A DNA stretch of 64,000 nt from Domibacillus aminovorans (GTDB taxonomy: Bacteria > Bacillota > Bacilli > Bacillales > Domibacillaceae), in the NCBI RefSeq assembly GCF_001643235.1, contig NZ_LQWY01000024.1, positions 1 to 64,000 on the forward strand, read 5' to 3'. Shown piece after piece: positions 27,408 to 35,925 of the stretch. The notes below the pieces were generated by a model. That model was not told where the DNA came from, made no database searches, and saw only the letters and a list, made by a program, of their open reading frames with translations. The number at the start of each line of letters is the position of its first letter. Within the stretch, counting starts at the first letter, position 1. Position numbers and translations under genes: made by a program.

Positions 27408-27825
27408 TGATATACCTCCTTCGTTTTTTAAATATCATCTACGATTCTGTCTCTTTATGATTTTAAAAAGTACGCATTATGAAATCGATTCCATTATAAG
27501 TAAACAAATTTTTCATTCATACTTAGCCACTACTAGATTATAATTTCATAGAAAAATAATAAAGTTGTTAATCATTGCAAGAGTAAGTATCTAGGCTATG
27601 TTATACAGTAGGTTATTGACCTATCCTACAAACGAGAAGAAAGTTTACCTTTAATTTTGGAATCAATAAAAAATCCCAGTAAAATCAAATATGTGTGCAT
27701 AGATTCGTAACTCACCAATACCGTTACATAGGCTTTAGGAACTGCTTTCATCACGAATAAGATTGTACAGGTAGCTATTAATTAATTTAGAAACTACAAT
27801 TATTATTCATTCAAAGAAAGTTTAA
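27408..27825. other. Spacer between nickel permease and urea channel genes
   Basis: AT-rich; includes one AATAAAGTTGTTAAT repeat motif near 27560. No gene seen. It should contain the ureH promoter, but I cannot pick one with confidence. Confidence 0.5.
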
Positions 27826-27857
27826 TTTTAAAAACAGACAGGCGCTATGCCTGTCTG
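27826..27857 (-). terminator. Terminator of the urea channel gene
   Basis: Minus strand CAGACAGGC-ATAGC-GCCTGTCTG followed by TTTTTAAAATT, directly after the stop at 27869. Confidence 0.88.
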
Positions 27858-27868
27858 GCCATCATACG

Positions 27869-28498
27869 TTAAGCCCTTAATTTTATATTAGAAGCCTGAT
27901 CCTTAGAAGATGCTGAGGGCTTTGTAGACCAATACGCAACTACGAAAAGTAGGATTGTAAGTATTGTTACCCCCCATGTTGTTTTTGGCCCCACTGCATC
28001 CCACTGACCAATTAAGATAAGAAAAGCAGGAATAGCCGCCGTAATCCAGGATTGAATGAGGGCCACGCATCCGGTGAAGATCCCAATATCTTTCTTTGCG
28101 GCTAGTAATAGGTAGAACAATGTCCAGAGAAAAGACCACATCAACCAAATAATAGTAAACTTGACATCATTAAAATGGATCAAGTTTACACCCGCATAGC
28201 CTAATGCGAGGATAGCTACCCATAAGGAGTACCAGCCTACACCTGATGGATCATAGTTTTTCAGATTTGTAATACCCACGTAAAGGTACGTTAGACCAAA
28301 CAGAAAAATACCAGAGGCATTAAAAATGGCCCAAGAATCCCCATTTGCTGTGAAAATTAAATAGAAAGGAGAGATCACCTGTATAGCACCAACAAAGAGA
28401 TTAAACACCCCTGCGCTTTTGCCATTGATTTTACCGAACAGCATTAGACTGTTGACAAATAATACAGCACCTACATACATTAGTCCAACCGAGCTCAC
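27869..28498 (-). CDS. ureI: Urea/amide channel, UreI/AmiS family
   Basis: 209 residues with six membrane segments. The family forms gated channels that let urea or short amides into the cell; UreI of Helicobacter and of Bacillus sp. TB-90, and AmiS of Pseudomonas, are examples. Recognisable features are VGAVLFVNSLMLFGKINGKS at the first helix and the NASGIFLFGLTYLYVGITN segment. Start is GTG 28498, with AAAGGAGGC upstream. It follows ureG on the same strand after 465 bases that include a hairpin (28620-28657), so it may be transcribed partly on its own. Confidence 0.9.
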   Translation of the reverse strand: MSSVGLMYVGAVLFVNSLMLFGKINGKSAGVFNLFVGAIQVISPFYLIFTANGDSWAIFNASGIFLFGLTYLYVGITNLKNYDPSGVGWYSLWVAILALGYAGVNLIHFNDVKFTIIWLMWSFLWTLFYLLLAAKKDIGIFTGCVALIQSWITAAIPAFLILIGQWDAVGPKTTWGVTILTILLFVVAYWSTKPSASSKDQASNIKLRA

Positions 28499-28963
28499 TT
28501 TTTTAGCCTCCTTTAAGAATCAGTAGAATACATCACTTCTTTTAGGGATAGAATCCAGACTATAGTGTTCTTTTTTCTCCGTGTAAATTCAAAGAAATTT
28601 AACACTTTCAATAATATATAACGAGCGTAAATGCCTCAAAATTCATTTACGCTCGTTTATTAATATTTTACTTTGGTGATGATATCCTAATAGTCTAGCA
28701 TTCCAACATAATCAGGTTTAATTTTAAACCCACAGTTACTAAGACAATAAGTATAGATTTATAGTAAATCGGGAAGCCAGCTTCCTATTTTGAACATGTA
28801 CTTCGTTCTTGGTAATATACTGAATAAAAAGACCTTGTCCACATTTTGTCATTTCAAAAACGATCAGAGGTAGCAGACGCATGAAGACAAAAGCAATATC
28901 TATCAAAGAAAGTTTTCCCCAATTCTTTTGAATAATTTACCTGATGCCAGTATTGATTTCAAT
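28499..28963. other. Spacer between ureG and the urea channel
   Basis: AT-rich, with a perfect hairpin at 28620-28657. The rest (28661-28963) shows no coding signal. Confidence 0.5.
28620..28657. terminator. Perfect 14 bp hairpin downstream of ureG
   Basis: AACGAGCGTAAATG (28620-28633) pairs with CATTTACGCTCGTT (28644-28657). No long T run on the minus side, so it may attenuate rather than fully end the urease transcript. Confidence 0.55.
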
Positions 28964-29587
28964 TCAATGACTCTTTAAAGAAAGATCTTCTAGAAGTACT
29001 TGCTTCTTGATCCAACTAATAACTTCATCCAGACCTTCTTCTGTTACCATATTGGTGAACAAATATGGCCGATCCACTCTCATACGTTTAGTGTCACGGT
29101 CCATCATCTCCAAGTCTGCACCAACGTAAGGAGCAAGATCGATCTTGTTAATGACTAGCAAATCGGAACGAGTAATACCTGGACCGCCTTTGCGTGGAAT
29201 TTTATCTCCTTCGGCCACATCGATAACGTAAATGAAAGCATCGACTAGCTCTGGGCTAAAGATGGCCGACAAGTTGTCGCCCCCACTCTCTACCAAAATA
29301 AGCTCGACATCTGGAAAACGCGTAGCAAGATCGTCAATCGCCTCCAAATTCATGGAAGCATCCTCCCGGATGGCCGTATGAGGACACCCGCCCGTTTCGA
29401 CTCCAACGATTCGTTCCGGAGGAAGTACCCCTGAACGAACGAGAAACTCTGCATCTTCTTTCGTATAAATATCGTTCGTGACGACGGCCATACTGTATTC
29501 CTTCGCCATGTGTTTAGTCAAACGCTCAGCCAGTGCCGTTTTTCCTGAACCAACTGGTCCTGCAATACCTAATCTGACATATCCCAT
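28964..29587 (-). CDS. ureG: Urease accessory GTPase UreG
   Basis: SIMIBI-class GTPase that powers nickel delivery to apo-urease with UreE, UreF and UreD. 207 residues: P-loop GPVGSGKT near the N-terminus, the invariant nickel-binding CPH (in [15 protein letters not shown]), ESGGDNL, and guanine motif NKID. The family-typical length is kept. ATG 29587 is chosen because GGAGGT lies 7 bases upstream; the GTG five codons earlier is less likely. It follows ureE by 22 bases. Confidence 0.96.
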   Translation of the reverse strand: MGYVRLGIAGPVGSGKTALAERLTKHMAKEYSMAVVTNDIYTKEDAEFLVRSGVLPPERIVGVETGGCPHTAIREDASMNLEAIDDLATRFPDVELILVESGGDNLSAIFSPELVDAFIYVIDVAEGDKIPRKGGPGITRSDLLVINKIDLAPYVGADLEMMDRDTKRMRVDRPYLFTNMVTEEGLDEVISWIKKQVLLEDLSLKSH

Positions 29588-29609
29588 TTTACATACCTCC
29601 ACTAAAAGT

Positions 29610-30134
29610 TTATTGTTTGCTGCCCATCAAACTTTGATCTACATGATCATGGTGGTGATCATGATCATGGTGGTGATGTCCGCCCCCCTTCGGAATAGGT
29701 TGGAAGCGTCTACATTGTGTCTCATACTGTACATGTAACTTGTTCAACAGCACTTTCGTCGGGTCGTCTATTAGTAGAACAATTTCCCCGCTATCCGTCA
29801 CTTCAAGAGGCAAATGTCTATTCCCGAACTCATAGGCGATCAACCCAAGCTCTTTCGTTGATTCGGAGAACACAACGAAAACATCGCAAGGCTGAAGGGA
29901 TACAAGAACTTTCCCTTTCCCTTCCCTTGTCAGAATATCTCCATGGCGAAGTGAAGTCTGTGGCTGCAGTGGCAAGGAAATGCCTATTTCTCTGCCGCGA
30001 TTCGTCTTCTTGCGAAGAATTCGTTTAGCACATTCATCCCATGTCAATTCAACAGTTTCAAATCCACGTAACTCCTCGTTCTCATGAGTAAGCCCCTCAG
30101 CAAATGCATTTCCTACTATTTGATTGCAAATCAT
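29610..30134 (-). CDS. ureE: Urease nickel metallochaperone UreE
   Basis: 174 residues. The N-terminal half is the UreE peptide-binding domain ([20 protein letters not shown]), the second half the ferredoxin-like metal domain with [11 protein letters not shown] containing the dimer-interface His. The C-terminus has a His-rich tail ([19 protein letters not shown]) for nickel storage, as in Klebsiella UreE. Start ATG 30134 follows AAAGGATGA. It lies 16 bases downstream of ureC and 22 bases upstream of ureG, clearly one operon. Confidence 0.95.
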   Translation of the reverse strand: MICNQIVGNAFAEGLTHENEELRGFETVELTWDECAKRILRKKTNRGREIGISLPLQPQTSLRHGDILTREGKGKVLVSLQPCDVFVVFSESTKELGLIAYEFGNRHLPLEVTDSGEIVLLIDDPTKVLLNKLHVQYETQCRRFQPIPKGGGHHHHDHDHHHDHVDQSLMGSKQ

Positions 30135-30150
30135 TACACATCATCCTTTC

Positions 30151-31863
30151 TTATCTAAGAAAATAAAGGCGGCTCATTGGTACTTCCTCCAACGGATCGC
30201 AGGTCACCACTTCCCCATCTACTTCTACACGGTATGTCTCAGGATCCACTTTAATATTCGGACAATAATCGTTCCGTATCATATCTTTTTTACCAAGATT
30301 TCTCGTATTTCGAACCGGTACGAACTTCTCGGCAGATGCTGGGAGCTGATCGGCGATTCCGTTATCTATAGCTGCTTGGTTAACAAAAATATAGGACAGT
30401 TTGTTCGGATTGCTTCCAAAAGATCCATACTGTGGTCGGTACAGCACAGGTTGACAAGTCATGAGCGAAGCGTTCGGCTCTCCCATCGTTGACCATGCAA
30501 TAAAACCACCTTTAATAATCGTCTCGGGCTTCACACCGAATAAGGTATGCCGCCAAAGAACTATATCTGCCAGCTTGCCAGGTTCCAAAGAACCGACATA
30601 ATCTTTAATGCCAAATACAGTAGCAGGATTAATTGTATATTTGGCCAAATAACGAAGCGCACGAGCATTGTCATTGTCTCCTTGTTCCTCAGGTAACGCC
30701 CCCCGCTGAAGTTTCATTTTCGAGGCAAGCTGCCATACACGCAAAATGCTCTCTCCAATGCGTCCCATACCTTGAGAGTCGGAACCCATAATACTGATAG
30801 CCCCCATATCGTGAAGAACGTCTTCCGCAGCTATCGTTTCTGCTCGAACACGAGAATCTGCAAAGGCGACATCCTCGGGTACTGCCGGATTCAAATGATG
30901 ACAAACCATAATCATATCTTGATGTTCATCTACCGTATTGACGGTATATGGGTTTGTCGGATTAGTGGAGGATGGAATAATATGCGGATAGCCTGCCGCC
31001 TTTAGTATATCCGGTGCGTGACCTCCGCCTGCTCCTTCGATGTGATAGGCATGAATGGTACGTCCATTGATTGCTTCCAATGTATCATCTACGAAGCCCG
31101 ACTCGTTCAGCGTGTCGGTATGAATTTGAACTTGAAAATCCATTTCATCTGCCACTTGAAGGGCTGTATCGATCACTGACAGCGTGCTTCCCCAGTCTTC
31201 ATGAATTTTAAGTCCAATCGCTCCTCCTTTGATTTGTTCGACCAATGCCGCTTTGTCACTCGAATTACCTTTACCAAGCATGCCCATGTTCATAGGGAAC
31301 GCCTCAAAAGCAGCAATCATTCGTTGGATATTAAAAGCACCGGGCGCTTCGATACCTACAGTCTTTGGACCTGTTCCACCTCCCAGCATGGTCGTGAGTC
31401 CGCTGCTGAGTGCCTCTTCAACCAATTGGGCTGAGTCAAAGTGTACATGGGTATCGATCCCACCTGGTGTAGCTATCATTCCTGGATCAGCGGAAATGAT
31501 ATCCGTACCGGGACCAACGATCAGACCCGGAGTAATCTCCATCGTGTTAGGATTTCCAGCCTTTCCGATGCCCACGATTTTGCCTTCCTTGATGCCAATA
31601 TCGCCTTTGACAATCCCTTGAATAGGATCCATTATGATGACATTCGTAATGACAAAATCTAGTGCACCTTCACTATTTGGAATAGATGATTGTCCCATCC
31701 CCTCCCGTAATGTCTTACCACCGCCAAATACTGCTTCGTCTCCATAGTTCGGAGCATTATAGTCCTTCTCAATTTCAATCCAAAGATTTGTATCTGCAAG
31801 CGAGATCTTGTCTCCAACAGTTGGACCGTATAATTCACCGTAATGCTCTCTGCTTATTTCCAT
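30151..31863 (-). CDS. ureC: Urease catalytic alpha subunit UreC
   Basis: 570 residues, family length. It hydrolyses urea to ammonia and carbamate at a di-nickel centre. Ligands are in place: His139 and His141 (GGIDTHVH), carbamylated Lys219 ([13 protein letters not shown]), His248, His274 (HIEGAGGGH) and Asp362 (GSDSQGMGR). The flap Cys321 and His322-323 (MVCHHL) are also present. Odd points: the usual I-C-P-Q after THIHF/W is DSAQ, and the normally conserved GTNATT-type stretch after GGGTGP is replaced by [11 protein letters not shown] and is about three residues shorter. It is therefore a divergent urease, but probably active. Start ATG 31863 follows AAAAGGGG. Unlike standard operons it is separated from ureB by 783 bases. 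Confidence 0.94.
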   Translation of the reverse strand: MEISREHYGELYGPTVGDKISLADTNLWIEIEKDYNAPNYGDEAVFGGGKTLREGMGQSSIPNSEGALDFVITNVIIMDPIQGIVKGDIGIKEGKIVGIGKAGNPNTMEITPGLIVGPGTDIISADPGMIATPGGIDTHVHFDSAQLVEEALSSGLTTMLGGGTGPKTVGIEAPGAFNIQRMIAAFEAFPMNMGMLGKGNSSDKAALVEQIKGGAIGLKIHEDWGSTLSVIDTALQVADEMDFQVQIHTDTLNESGFVDDTLEAINGRTIHAYHIEGAGGGHAPDILKAAGYPHIIPSSTNPTNPYTVNTVDEHQDMIMVCHHLNPAVPEDVAFADSRVRAETIAAEDVLHDMGAISIMGSDSQGMGRIGESILRVWQLASKMKLQRGALPEEQGDNDNARALRYLAKYTINPATVFGIKDYVGSLEPGKLADIVLWRHTLFGVKPETIIKGGFIAWSTMGEPNASLMTCQPVLYRPQYGSFGSNPNKLSYIFVNQAAIDNGIADQLPASAEKFVPVRNTRNLGKKDMIRNDYCPNIKVDPETYRVEVDGEVVTCDPLEEVPMSRLYFLR

Positions 31864-31893
31864 GGTTATCCCCTTTTCATCATTATAATTATT

Positions 31894-32049
31894 TCATGTA
31901 TCCTTTTTCTGAACCGTTTTGAAGGAACTGTCCCGAATAGCTTGATCTTCAACAGAACCTTTCGTCAATCCATTAAAACCAATTAATTTACCCTTTCCTG
32001 CGAAAGCAACCCGTCGGACAACCGCCGCAATGCCGGACTCAGATCGTTT
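31894..32049 (-). pseudogene. Fragment of a second ureB
   Basis: Ends at TGA 31894, 31 bases before ureC, and reads ESGIAAVVRRVAFAGKGKL then IGFNGLTKGSVEDQAIRD. That is clearly the C-terminus of a urease beta subunit but only about 55-60% like the intact ureB next door (VDFRGKRNIFGFNGLTMGS). It has no start. It probably marks the original ureB-ureC junction of another urease cluster, so the present operon is a mosaic. Confidence 0.75.
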
Positions 32050-32227
32050 CTATTCGGAAATCCGGATATAGCGGAAGGATCCGGTTCACTTATTATTTTG
32101 GAATATTCTATCATCTACTAAATATTAGAATTTGTTAATATTAGATGTTGATATTTCTAGTTAAGCTATCATAAGTGATATTCGGTCAATCTTATTTTGA
32201 ATCCTGATAACCAGACAATCCTGTTTA
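32050..32227. other. Spacer within the urease cluster
   Basis: AT-rich sequence between the ureB fragment and the spo0E-like gene. CCTGATAA / TTATCAGG arms at 32204-32232 overlap the end of the small gene. No other feature. Confidence 0.5.
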
Positions 32228-32401
32228 TCAGGAACAAGCTGCATGAATCATTTTTTGTAATATTATAATTTTTCTGTCTATTTTATGACTGATATTTATT
32301 ACATCGGGATCAGAGAGTTCTTTATTCTTTGCCAATTCATACATAACTAGTCGATCGTCATCTATACTATTCTTTAGATCTAGTAAATTTTTACAAACCA
32401 T
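32228..32401 (-). CDS. Spo0E-like sporulation aspartyl-phosphatase
   Basis: 57 residues, start ATG 32401 with AAAGGG 8 bases upstream. Two short helices carry the family pattern: an N-terminal LLDLKNSIDDDRLVMYELA helix and, after LSDPDVINIS, the S-x-x-(L/I)-D motif (SHKID) before the second helix. Spo0E-type proteins remove phosphate from Spo0A and delay sporulation. The SQELD core is SHKID here, still keeping Ser and Asp. Its position inside a urease operon, between ureB and ureC, is unusual and suggests an insertion at the junction of two urease segments. Confidence 0.75.
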   Translation of the reverse strand: MVCKNLLDLKNSIDDDRLVMYELAKNKELSDPDVINISHKIDRKIIILQKMIHAACS

Positions 32402-32646
32402 TAACTTATCCCTTTCTCTCCGCTATTTGTGAAGTTTTTTAATTTAAAAATCCTAAGAAAACCTCAGAAACTTACTAAAAGATTTTATAATCCATTGCTC
32501 TACTTCTTTAAAACCAGAAATCGATACTATTCTTTAACACAGCCACATGTTAATTAGCTTTATTTCCCGTCACTTGTACGATTAGGTCCCGTTCTTTCAC
32601 TCTGGGCAGGGTGTTTACTTGCGTCAATATCCCCGCCCATCGTTCG
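32402..32646. other. Spacer downstream of ureB
   Basis: Contains a 26-codon open stretch just after ureB (MGGDIDASKHPAQSE..., about 32560-32640, minus strand) that I cannot assign; it may be leftover of a longer protein. No other gene. Confidence 0.4.
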
Positions 32647-33030
32647 TCATTCTTTCATATACCCTTTTTCTCGAGCCATTTTGAAGGCATTTTCTCGAAT
32701 GGTTTGATCTTCACTAGAACCCATCGTCAACCCATTAAAACCGAATATATTCCTTTTCCCTCTAAAGTCGACCAACTGAATGGTCTTTTCTTCACCAGGT
32801 TCAAACCGAATAGCTGTACCAGACAATATATCTAGATGCTTACCAAATGCTTTTTCACGGTCAAATTGCAGGGCTTTGTTCACTTCAAAAAAGTGAAAGT
32901 GGCATCCTACCTGAATTGGACGGTCACCACAATGCTGAACTCGAATCACCTCTCTGTGAGACCCTGGACGTAGCGTAATAGATTCTTCTTCGTAACGAAT
33001 TTCTCCTATATTTCCATTAATTTTCATCAT
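32647..33030 (-). CDS. ureB: Urease beta subunit UreB
   Basis: 127 residues, standard length. Structural subunit of the (alpha-beta-gamma)3 urease; it packs against UreC and keeps its active-site flap in place. Family hallmarks are RVQHCGDRPIQVGCHFHFFEVN, FDREKAFGKHLDI, GTAIRFEPGEEKTI and GFNGLTMGS. ATG 33030 follows AGGAGGTGA. It begins 19 bases after ureA. ureC does not follow directly, as a spo0E-like gene and a foreign ureB fragment intervene. Confidence 0.96.
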   Translation of the reverse strand: MMKINGNIGEIRYEEESITLRPGSHREVIRVQHCGDRPIQVGCHFHFFEVNKALQFDREKAFGKHLDILSGTAIRFEPGEEKTIQLVDFRGKRNIFGFNGLTMGSSEDQTIRENAFKMAREKGYMKE

Positions 33031-33049
33031 TCTGTCACCTCCTAAAATA

Positions 33050-33451
33050 TTAAACAGTTTGGTTCACGATGTCGGATCTTGTCGAAGTAAAAATCGAATC
33101 ATCCAATGTAAAATAGTTTTCCTTCCCTATCTCTGCTCTTGTCGGGAGACGAATTGGGTCATGTATAGTGATTAACTTTGATCCGTCAGAAAACATTCCT
33201 TCCACTTGTAAGATTGGGATTAGCTCTCTCACTCCAGGTAGGACATCTTCTTGTGACAATATTTGTGTGCCGAAAGAAATAATATCAGCCAACCGCTTGT
33301 TCGCTGTAACGGCCTGTTCCATCAGCTCATCGCTTATAATTGCCGCCGCTTCTGGGTAATTGAGTTTCAGTCCATTTTTCAATCTTCTTCTTGCTAATTC
33401 AGCTGTAGTAAATACTAGCAGCCTTTCATTTTCCCTTGGAGTTAAATGCAT
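33050..33451 (-). CDS. ureA: Urease gamma subunit UreA with C-terminal extension
   Basis: 133 residues. The first 100 match UreA from end to end (MHLTPRENERLLVF, GLKLNYPEAAAI, PGVRELIPILQVEGMFSDGS, KLITIHDPI). Normally the protein ends at HDPI or soon after; here a further ~33 residues follow (RLPTRAEIGKENYF...). Helicobacter-type UreA is longer because it is fused to UreB, but this tail does not resemble UreB. ATG 33451 is chosen since GGAGG lies 5 bases upstream; a GTG five codons earlier is the alternative. It sits 13 bases downstream of ureF. Confidence 0.93.
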   Translation of the reverse strand: MHLTPRENERLLVFTTAELARRRLKNGLKLNYPEAAAIISDELMEQAVTANKRLADIISFGTQILSQEDVLPGVRELIPILQVEGMFSDGSKLITIHDPIRLPTRAEIGKENYFTLDDSIFTSTRSDIVNQTV

Positions 33452-33478
33452 TTTTTCCTCCACCACCTATTCTTATTT

Positions 33479-34135
33479 TTATGACATGCAGAGCCTTGTA
33501 TATAAGGTTTCATGTTCCATTGAAGCAATCTCAAGACCAGGAGAAAAACTATTTACGTTCTCAATCATAAAGTCTTCTTCTCTCATCGAATAACTTTCCA
33601 ATCGTTTTCCAAGTCTGTAGAGCACAAGCTGCGACTCATTCTGACCAAGTGGCATAATTCGGGTCGCCACGGATACCAAAGAGACCAATCCAGAAAACAA
33701 AAACGTCTGCACAGTCTCCCATAAAGGTAAAGACAGTTTTGCCGCCACTACGCCATAGCCTATCGCGTAGTGATACTGTAAAGAATTGTTCAACAAGTTT
33801 CCATAAAAGGAAGCTTCATTGCCTACCTGTAGATTTTTCACACCGATCAATAGCGATCTACCCGTTTTCATACTAGCCTCGAATAACTCCTTGGCAGGTT
33901 TTGCAGCCGTATACAATTCCTGAAGCTCGGCCAATCTAACTGAATCATCCTGTAAAGTAGCCTCATACGCCTCTTTGACAAATACAGCGTCTAAATGAAT
34001 GTTTACTTCAAGTATGGTTTGCAAAACACTCTCTACTTCTGCCGCTGTATTGATACGGTAGGTATGAATATAGGTTTCAAGACCGTAAGAGTGGTTAAAG
34101 CTACCTGTTGGAAATGTTCCTCCAGACAGTTGCAA
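33479..34135 (-). CDS. ureF: Urease accessory protein UreF
   Basis: GTPase-regulating accessory protein that bridges UreD-urease and UreG. 218 residues from TTG 34135, with GGTFPTGSFNHSYGLETYI at the N-terminus and GYGVVAAKLSLP plus RIMPLGQNESQ in the C-terminal half. Family members carry 8-12 residues before LQLSGGTFPTGS, and these are present in frame up to 34175 (ISGNKQTSSLLTW) but contain no ATG/GTG/TTG. An ATA at 34175 lies 7 bases after AAAGGGGAG, so a non-standard start is possible. It follows a 399 bp partial duplicate of its own 5' half. Confidence 0.88.
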   Translation of the reverse strand: MQLSGGTFPTGSFNHSYGLETYIHTYRINTAAEVESVLQTILEVNIHLDAVFVKEAYEATLQDDSVRLAELQELYTAAKPAKELFEASMKTGRSLLIGVKNLQVGNEASFYGNLLNNSLQYHYAIGYGVVAAKLSLPLWETVQTFLFSGLVSLVSVATRIMPLGQNESQLVLYRLGKRLESYSMREEDFMIENVNSFSPGLEIASMEHETLYTRLCMS

Positions 34136-34160
34136 CCATGTAAGTAAACTTGATGTTTGC

Positions 34161-34558
34161 TTATTTCCGGATATAAGGCAACTCCCCTTTCAACAAGTTT
34201 TCATAAATGGAGCTGTTATTGTTGTCGTCATGTAAATTTTCCACACCGATCAATAGCGATCTACCCTTTTTCATACTAGCCTCGAATAACTTGGCAGGTT
34301 TTCCAGCCGTATACAATTCCTGAAGCTTGGCCAATCTAACTGAATCATCCTGTAAAGTAGCCTTATACGCCTCTTTGACAAATGCAGCGTCTAGACGAAT
34401 GTTTACTTCAAGTATAGTTTGCAAAACACTCTCTACTTCTGCCGCTGTATTGATACGGTAGGTCTGAATATAGGTTTCAAGATCGTAAGAGTGGTTAAAG
34501 CTATCTGTTGGAAATGCTCCTCCAGACAGTTGCGACCATGTAGGTAAACTTGATGTTT
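34161..34558 (-). pseudogene. Tandem duplicate of the ureD end and ureF 5' half
   Basis: Repeats the ureD 3' end and ureF N-terminal region with a period of 399 bp (GGATAT at 34170 and 34569). The copy encodes LSGGAFPTDSFNHSYDLETYI, then QTILEVNIRLDAAFVKEAYK and TAGKPAKLFEASMKKGRSLL, and then jumps back into KGELPYIRK, the ureD C-terminus. It has lost a codon (KPAK-LFEAS against KPAKELFEAS), changed conserved Gly residues to Asp, and has no C-terminal half. It lies between intact ureD and intact ureF and is probably not functional. Confidence 0.82.
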
Positions 34559-34560
34559 GC

Positions 34561-35382
34561 TTATTTCCGGATATAGGGCAACTCCCCTTTCAACATTAGC
34601 GGTCTCATAAAGGACCAAACGTCATTAAACAATTCTGTCATCTCTTCGTAGTTCGAACTAAGTGCTTTGATCGTAATGACACCACTTGGATGCAGTGAAC
34701 ACCCTGAACGAACACTCGATCTGTCCTTTGTTGATAAATACTCCTGAAGCCCTGCAATGTTATCGGCCTTACCTTGACCGGCATATAAGTACAAGTTTCC
34801 CCAATGGGAGTATCCTTCTAAATAACCAAGCCGCGCGAATTGTTCTCGTTCCATGTTCAATCGATATTGCTCCCAAATCGCCAGCTTCCCTCCGATATAT
34901 AAATGAAACCGATTCGAGAGACTTCTGAAATCGAACGACTCTCCCGCGCTTTTACGGCCACTGGAGTACATTTCGCAGTAAGCTAATACAGAGTTTGGAT
35001 GTACATCAATCCAAGTTTGTGTCTCTAGTTCCGATTGTCGAAACAAAGAGATCGCCTCGGGAAAACATTCAAAGCTGGCATTCTCACCTACATGAAAGTG
35101 TTGGTTTATATAGGCCTTGCCTTCTGGCATTTGATAGATTTTGGAAGTTGAGGCGTTCGTCAAATAAAGACGGGCACCATCTTCCACACGTATGGAATAA
35201 TCCGCACGATCTCCAGCCAACATTCCCCCTGCTGTATCGAAAACATACACGAATGCAGTACCCATATCGTCCAAATAAAATGGACGCATGATCTTTAATG
35301 GAAATCTGTAATTCATCCGGGAAACGTAACTTTTTTCATTCTGGTCAACCTTAATAGCGAGTTCCAACATACCCTCCTGCAT
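34561..35382 (-). CDS. ureD: Urease accessory protein UreD
   Basis: 273 residues (the family is also called UreH). It is the scaffold that binds apo-urease first and recruits UreF and UreG for nickel insertion. Recognisable are FDTAGGMLAGDRADYSIRVE, TNASTSKIYQM and the ARLGYLEGYSHWGN segment. First gene of the cluster on the minus strand, 330 bases downstream of the nearest sigma-54 promoter. ATG 35382 follows GAAAGGAGATAG. Having ureD and ureF before ureA is unusual; most Bacillus operons place them last. Confidence 0.94.
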   Translation of the reverse strand: MQEGMLELAIKVDQNEKSYVSRMNYRFPLKIMRPFYLDDMGTAFVYVFDTAGGMLAGDRADYSIRVEDGARLYLTNASTSKIYQMPEGKAYINQHFHVGENASFECFPEAISLFRQSELETQTWIDVHPNSVLAYCEMYSSGRKSAGESFDFRSLSNRFHLYIGGKLAIWEQYRLNMEREQFARLGYLEGYSHWGNLYLYAGQGKADNIAGLQEYLSTKDRSSVRSGCSLHPSGVITIKALSSNYEEMTELFNDVWSFMRPLMLKGELPYIRK

Positions 35383-35404
35383 GTTCTATCTCCTTTCGCT
35401 GCCA

Positions 35405-35458
35405 CCCGATGAAGATGAATCTTAGATGATCAATTACTTCTTGTCATCTTCCATCGGG
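35405..35458 (-). promoter_or_regulatory. Leader hairpin just upstream of ureD
   Basis: CCCGATGAAGATGA (35405-35418) pairs with TCATCTTCCATCGGG (35444-35458), leaving one bulged base, about 25 bases before the ureD start codon. In the transcript it would fold next to the ribosome binding site and could influence translation or mRNA life. No T run follows, so it is not a plain terminator. Confidence 0.55.
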
Positions 35459-35499
35459 ACGTCTGCTGTAAGTATCCCGTTACCCTACTCCAGCTCTTG

Positions 35500-35559
35500 T
35501 TGGATTGTATGCGCTATCAATCTTATCCCATTGGATTGTATGCGCTATCAATCTTATCC
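35500..35559. repeat. Tandem 31 bp repeat in the urease leader
   Basis: TTGGATTGTATGCGCTATCA continues as ATCTTATCC; the 29 bp unit occurs at 35500-35528 and again, identical, at 35531-35559. Part of the repeat-built leader region. Confidence 0.9.
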
Positions 35560-35710
35560 TGGTGAAGCAGCGTTAAAAGCTCGTAAGCCTCGCGACAATT
35601 ACTTCTTGTTTTTCTCACAACCTAATCAATCCTCTGTCGGACGACATCTTTTAAACCACAAGGGATAGGCCAACCTCCTATAATGAATTATCGCCCTTGT
35701 CTTTTAATAT

Positions 35711-35725
35711 GCAATTATCGTGCCA
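35711..35725 (-). promoter_or_regulatory. Sigma-54 promoter P1 of the urease operon
   Basis: Minus strand TGGCACG-ATAA-TTGC, a perfect consensus match: GG at 35724-35723 and GC at 35712-35711. Nearest to ureD; transcription should start near 35699. Confidence 0.9.
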
Positions 35726-35910
35726 AACCGACAAACTATTCAATCTTTTTGGACTATGAAGTGGAGCAGCGTTTGAAAGCCCGTAAGCCTCGCGACAATT
35801 ACTTCTTGCTTTTCTCACAACCTAATCAATCCTCTGTCGGACGACATCTTTTAAACCACAAGGGATAGGCCAACCTCCTATAATGAATTATCGCCCTTGT
35901 CTTTTAATAT

Positions 35911-35925
35911 GCAATTATCGTGCCA
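35911..35925 (-). promoter_or_regulatory. Sigma-54 promoter P2 of the urease operon
   Basis: Identical TGGCACGATAATTGC in the second 200 bp unit. Start expected near 35899. Confidence 0.88.

Noticed and set aside
29640-29690. CATGATCATGGTGGTGATCA repeats as an operator
   Set aside because: They are the codons of the His-rich tail of UreE.
32560-32640. 26-codon frame directly after ureB as a gene
   Set aside because: Too short, without ribosome binding site of its own and without known relatives; kept only as a remark in the spacer entry.
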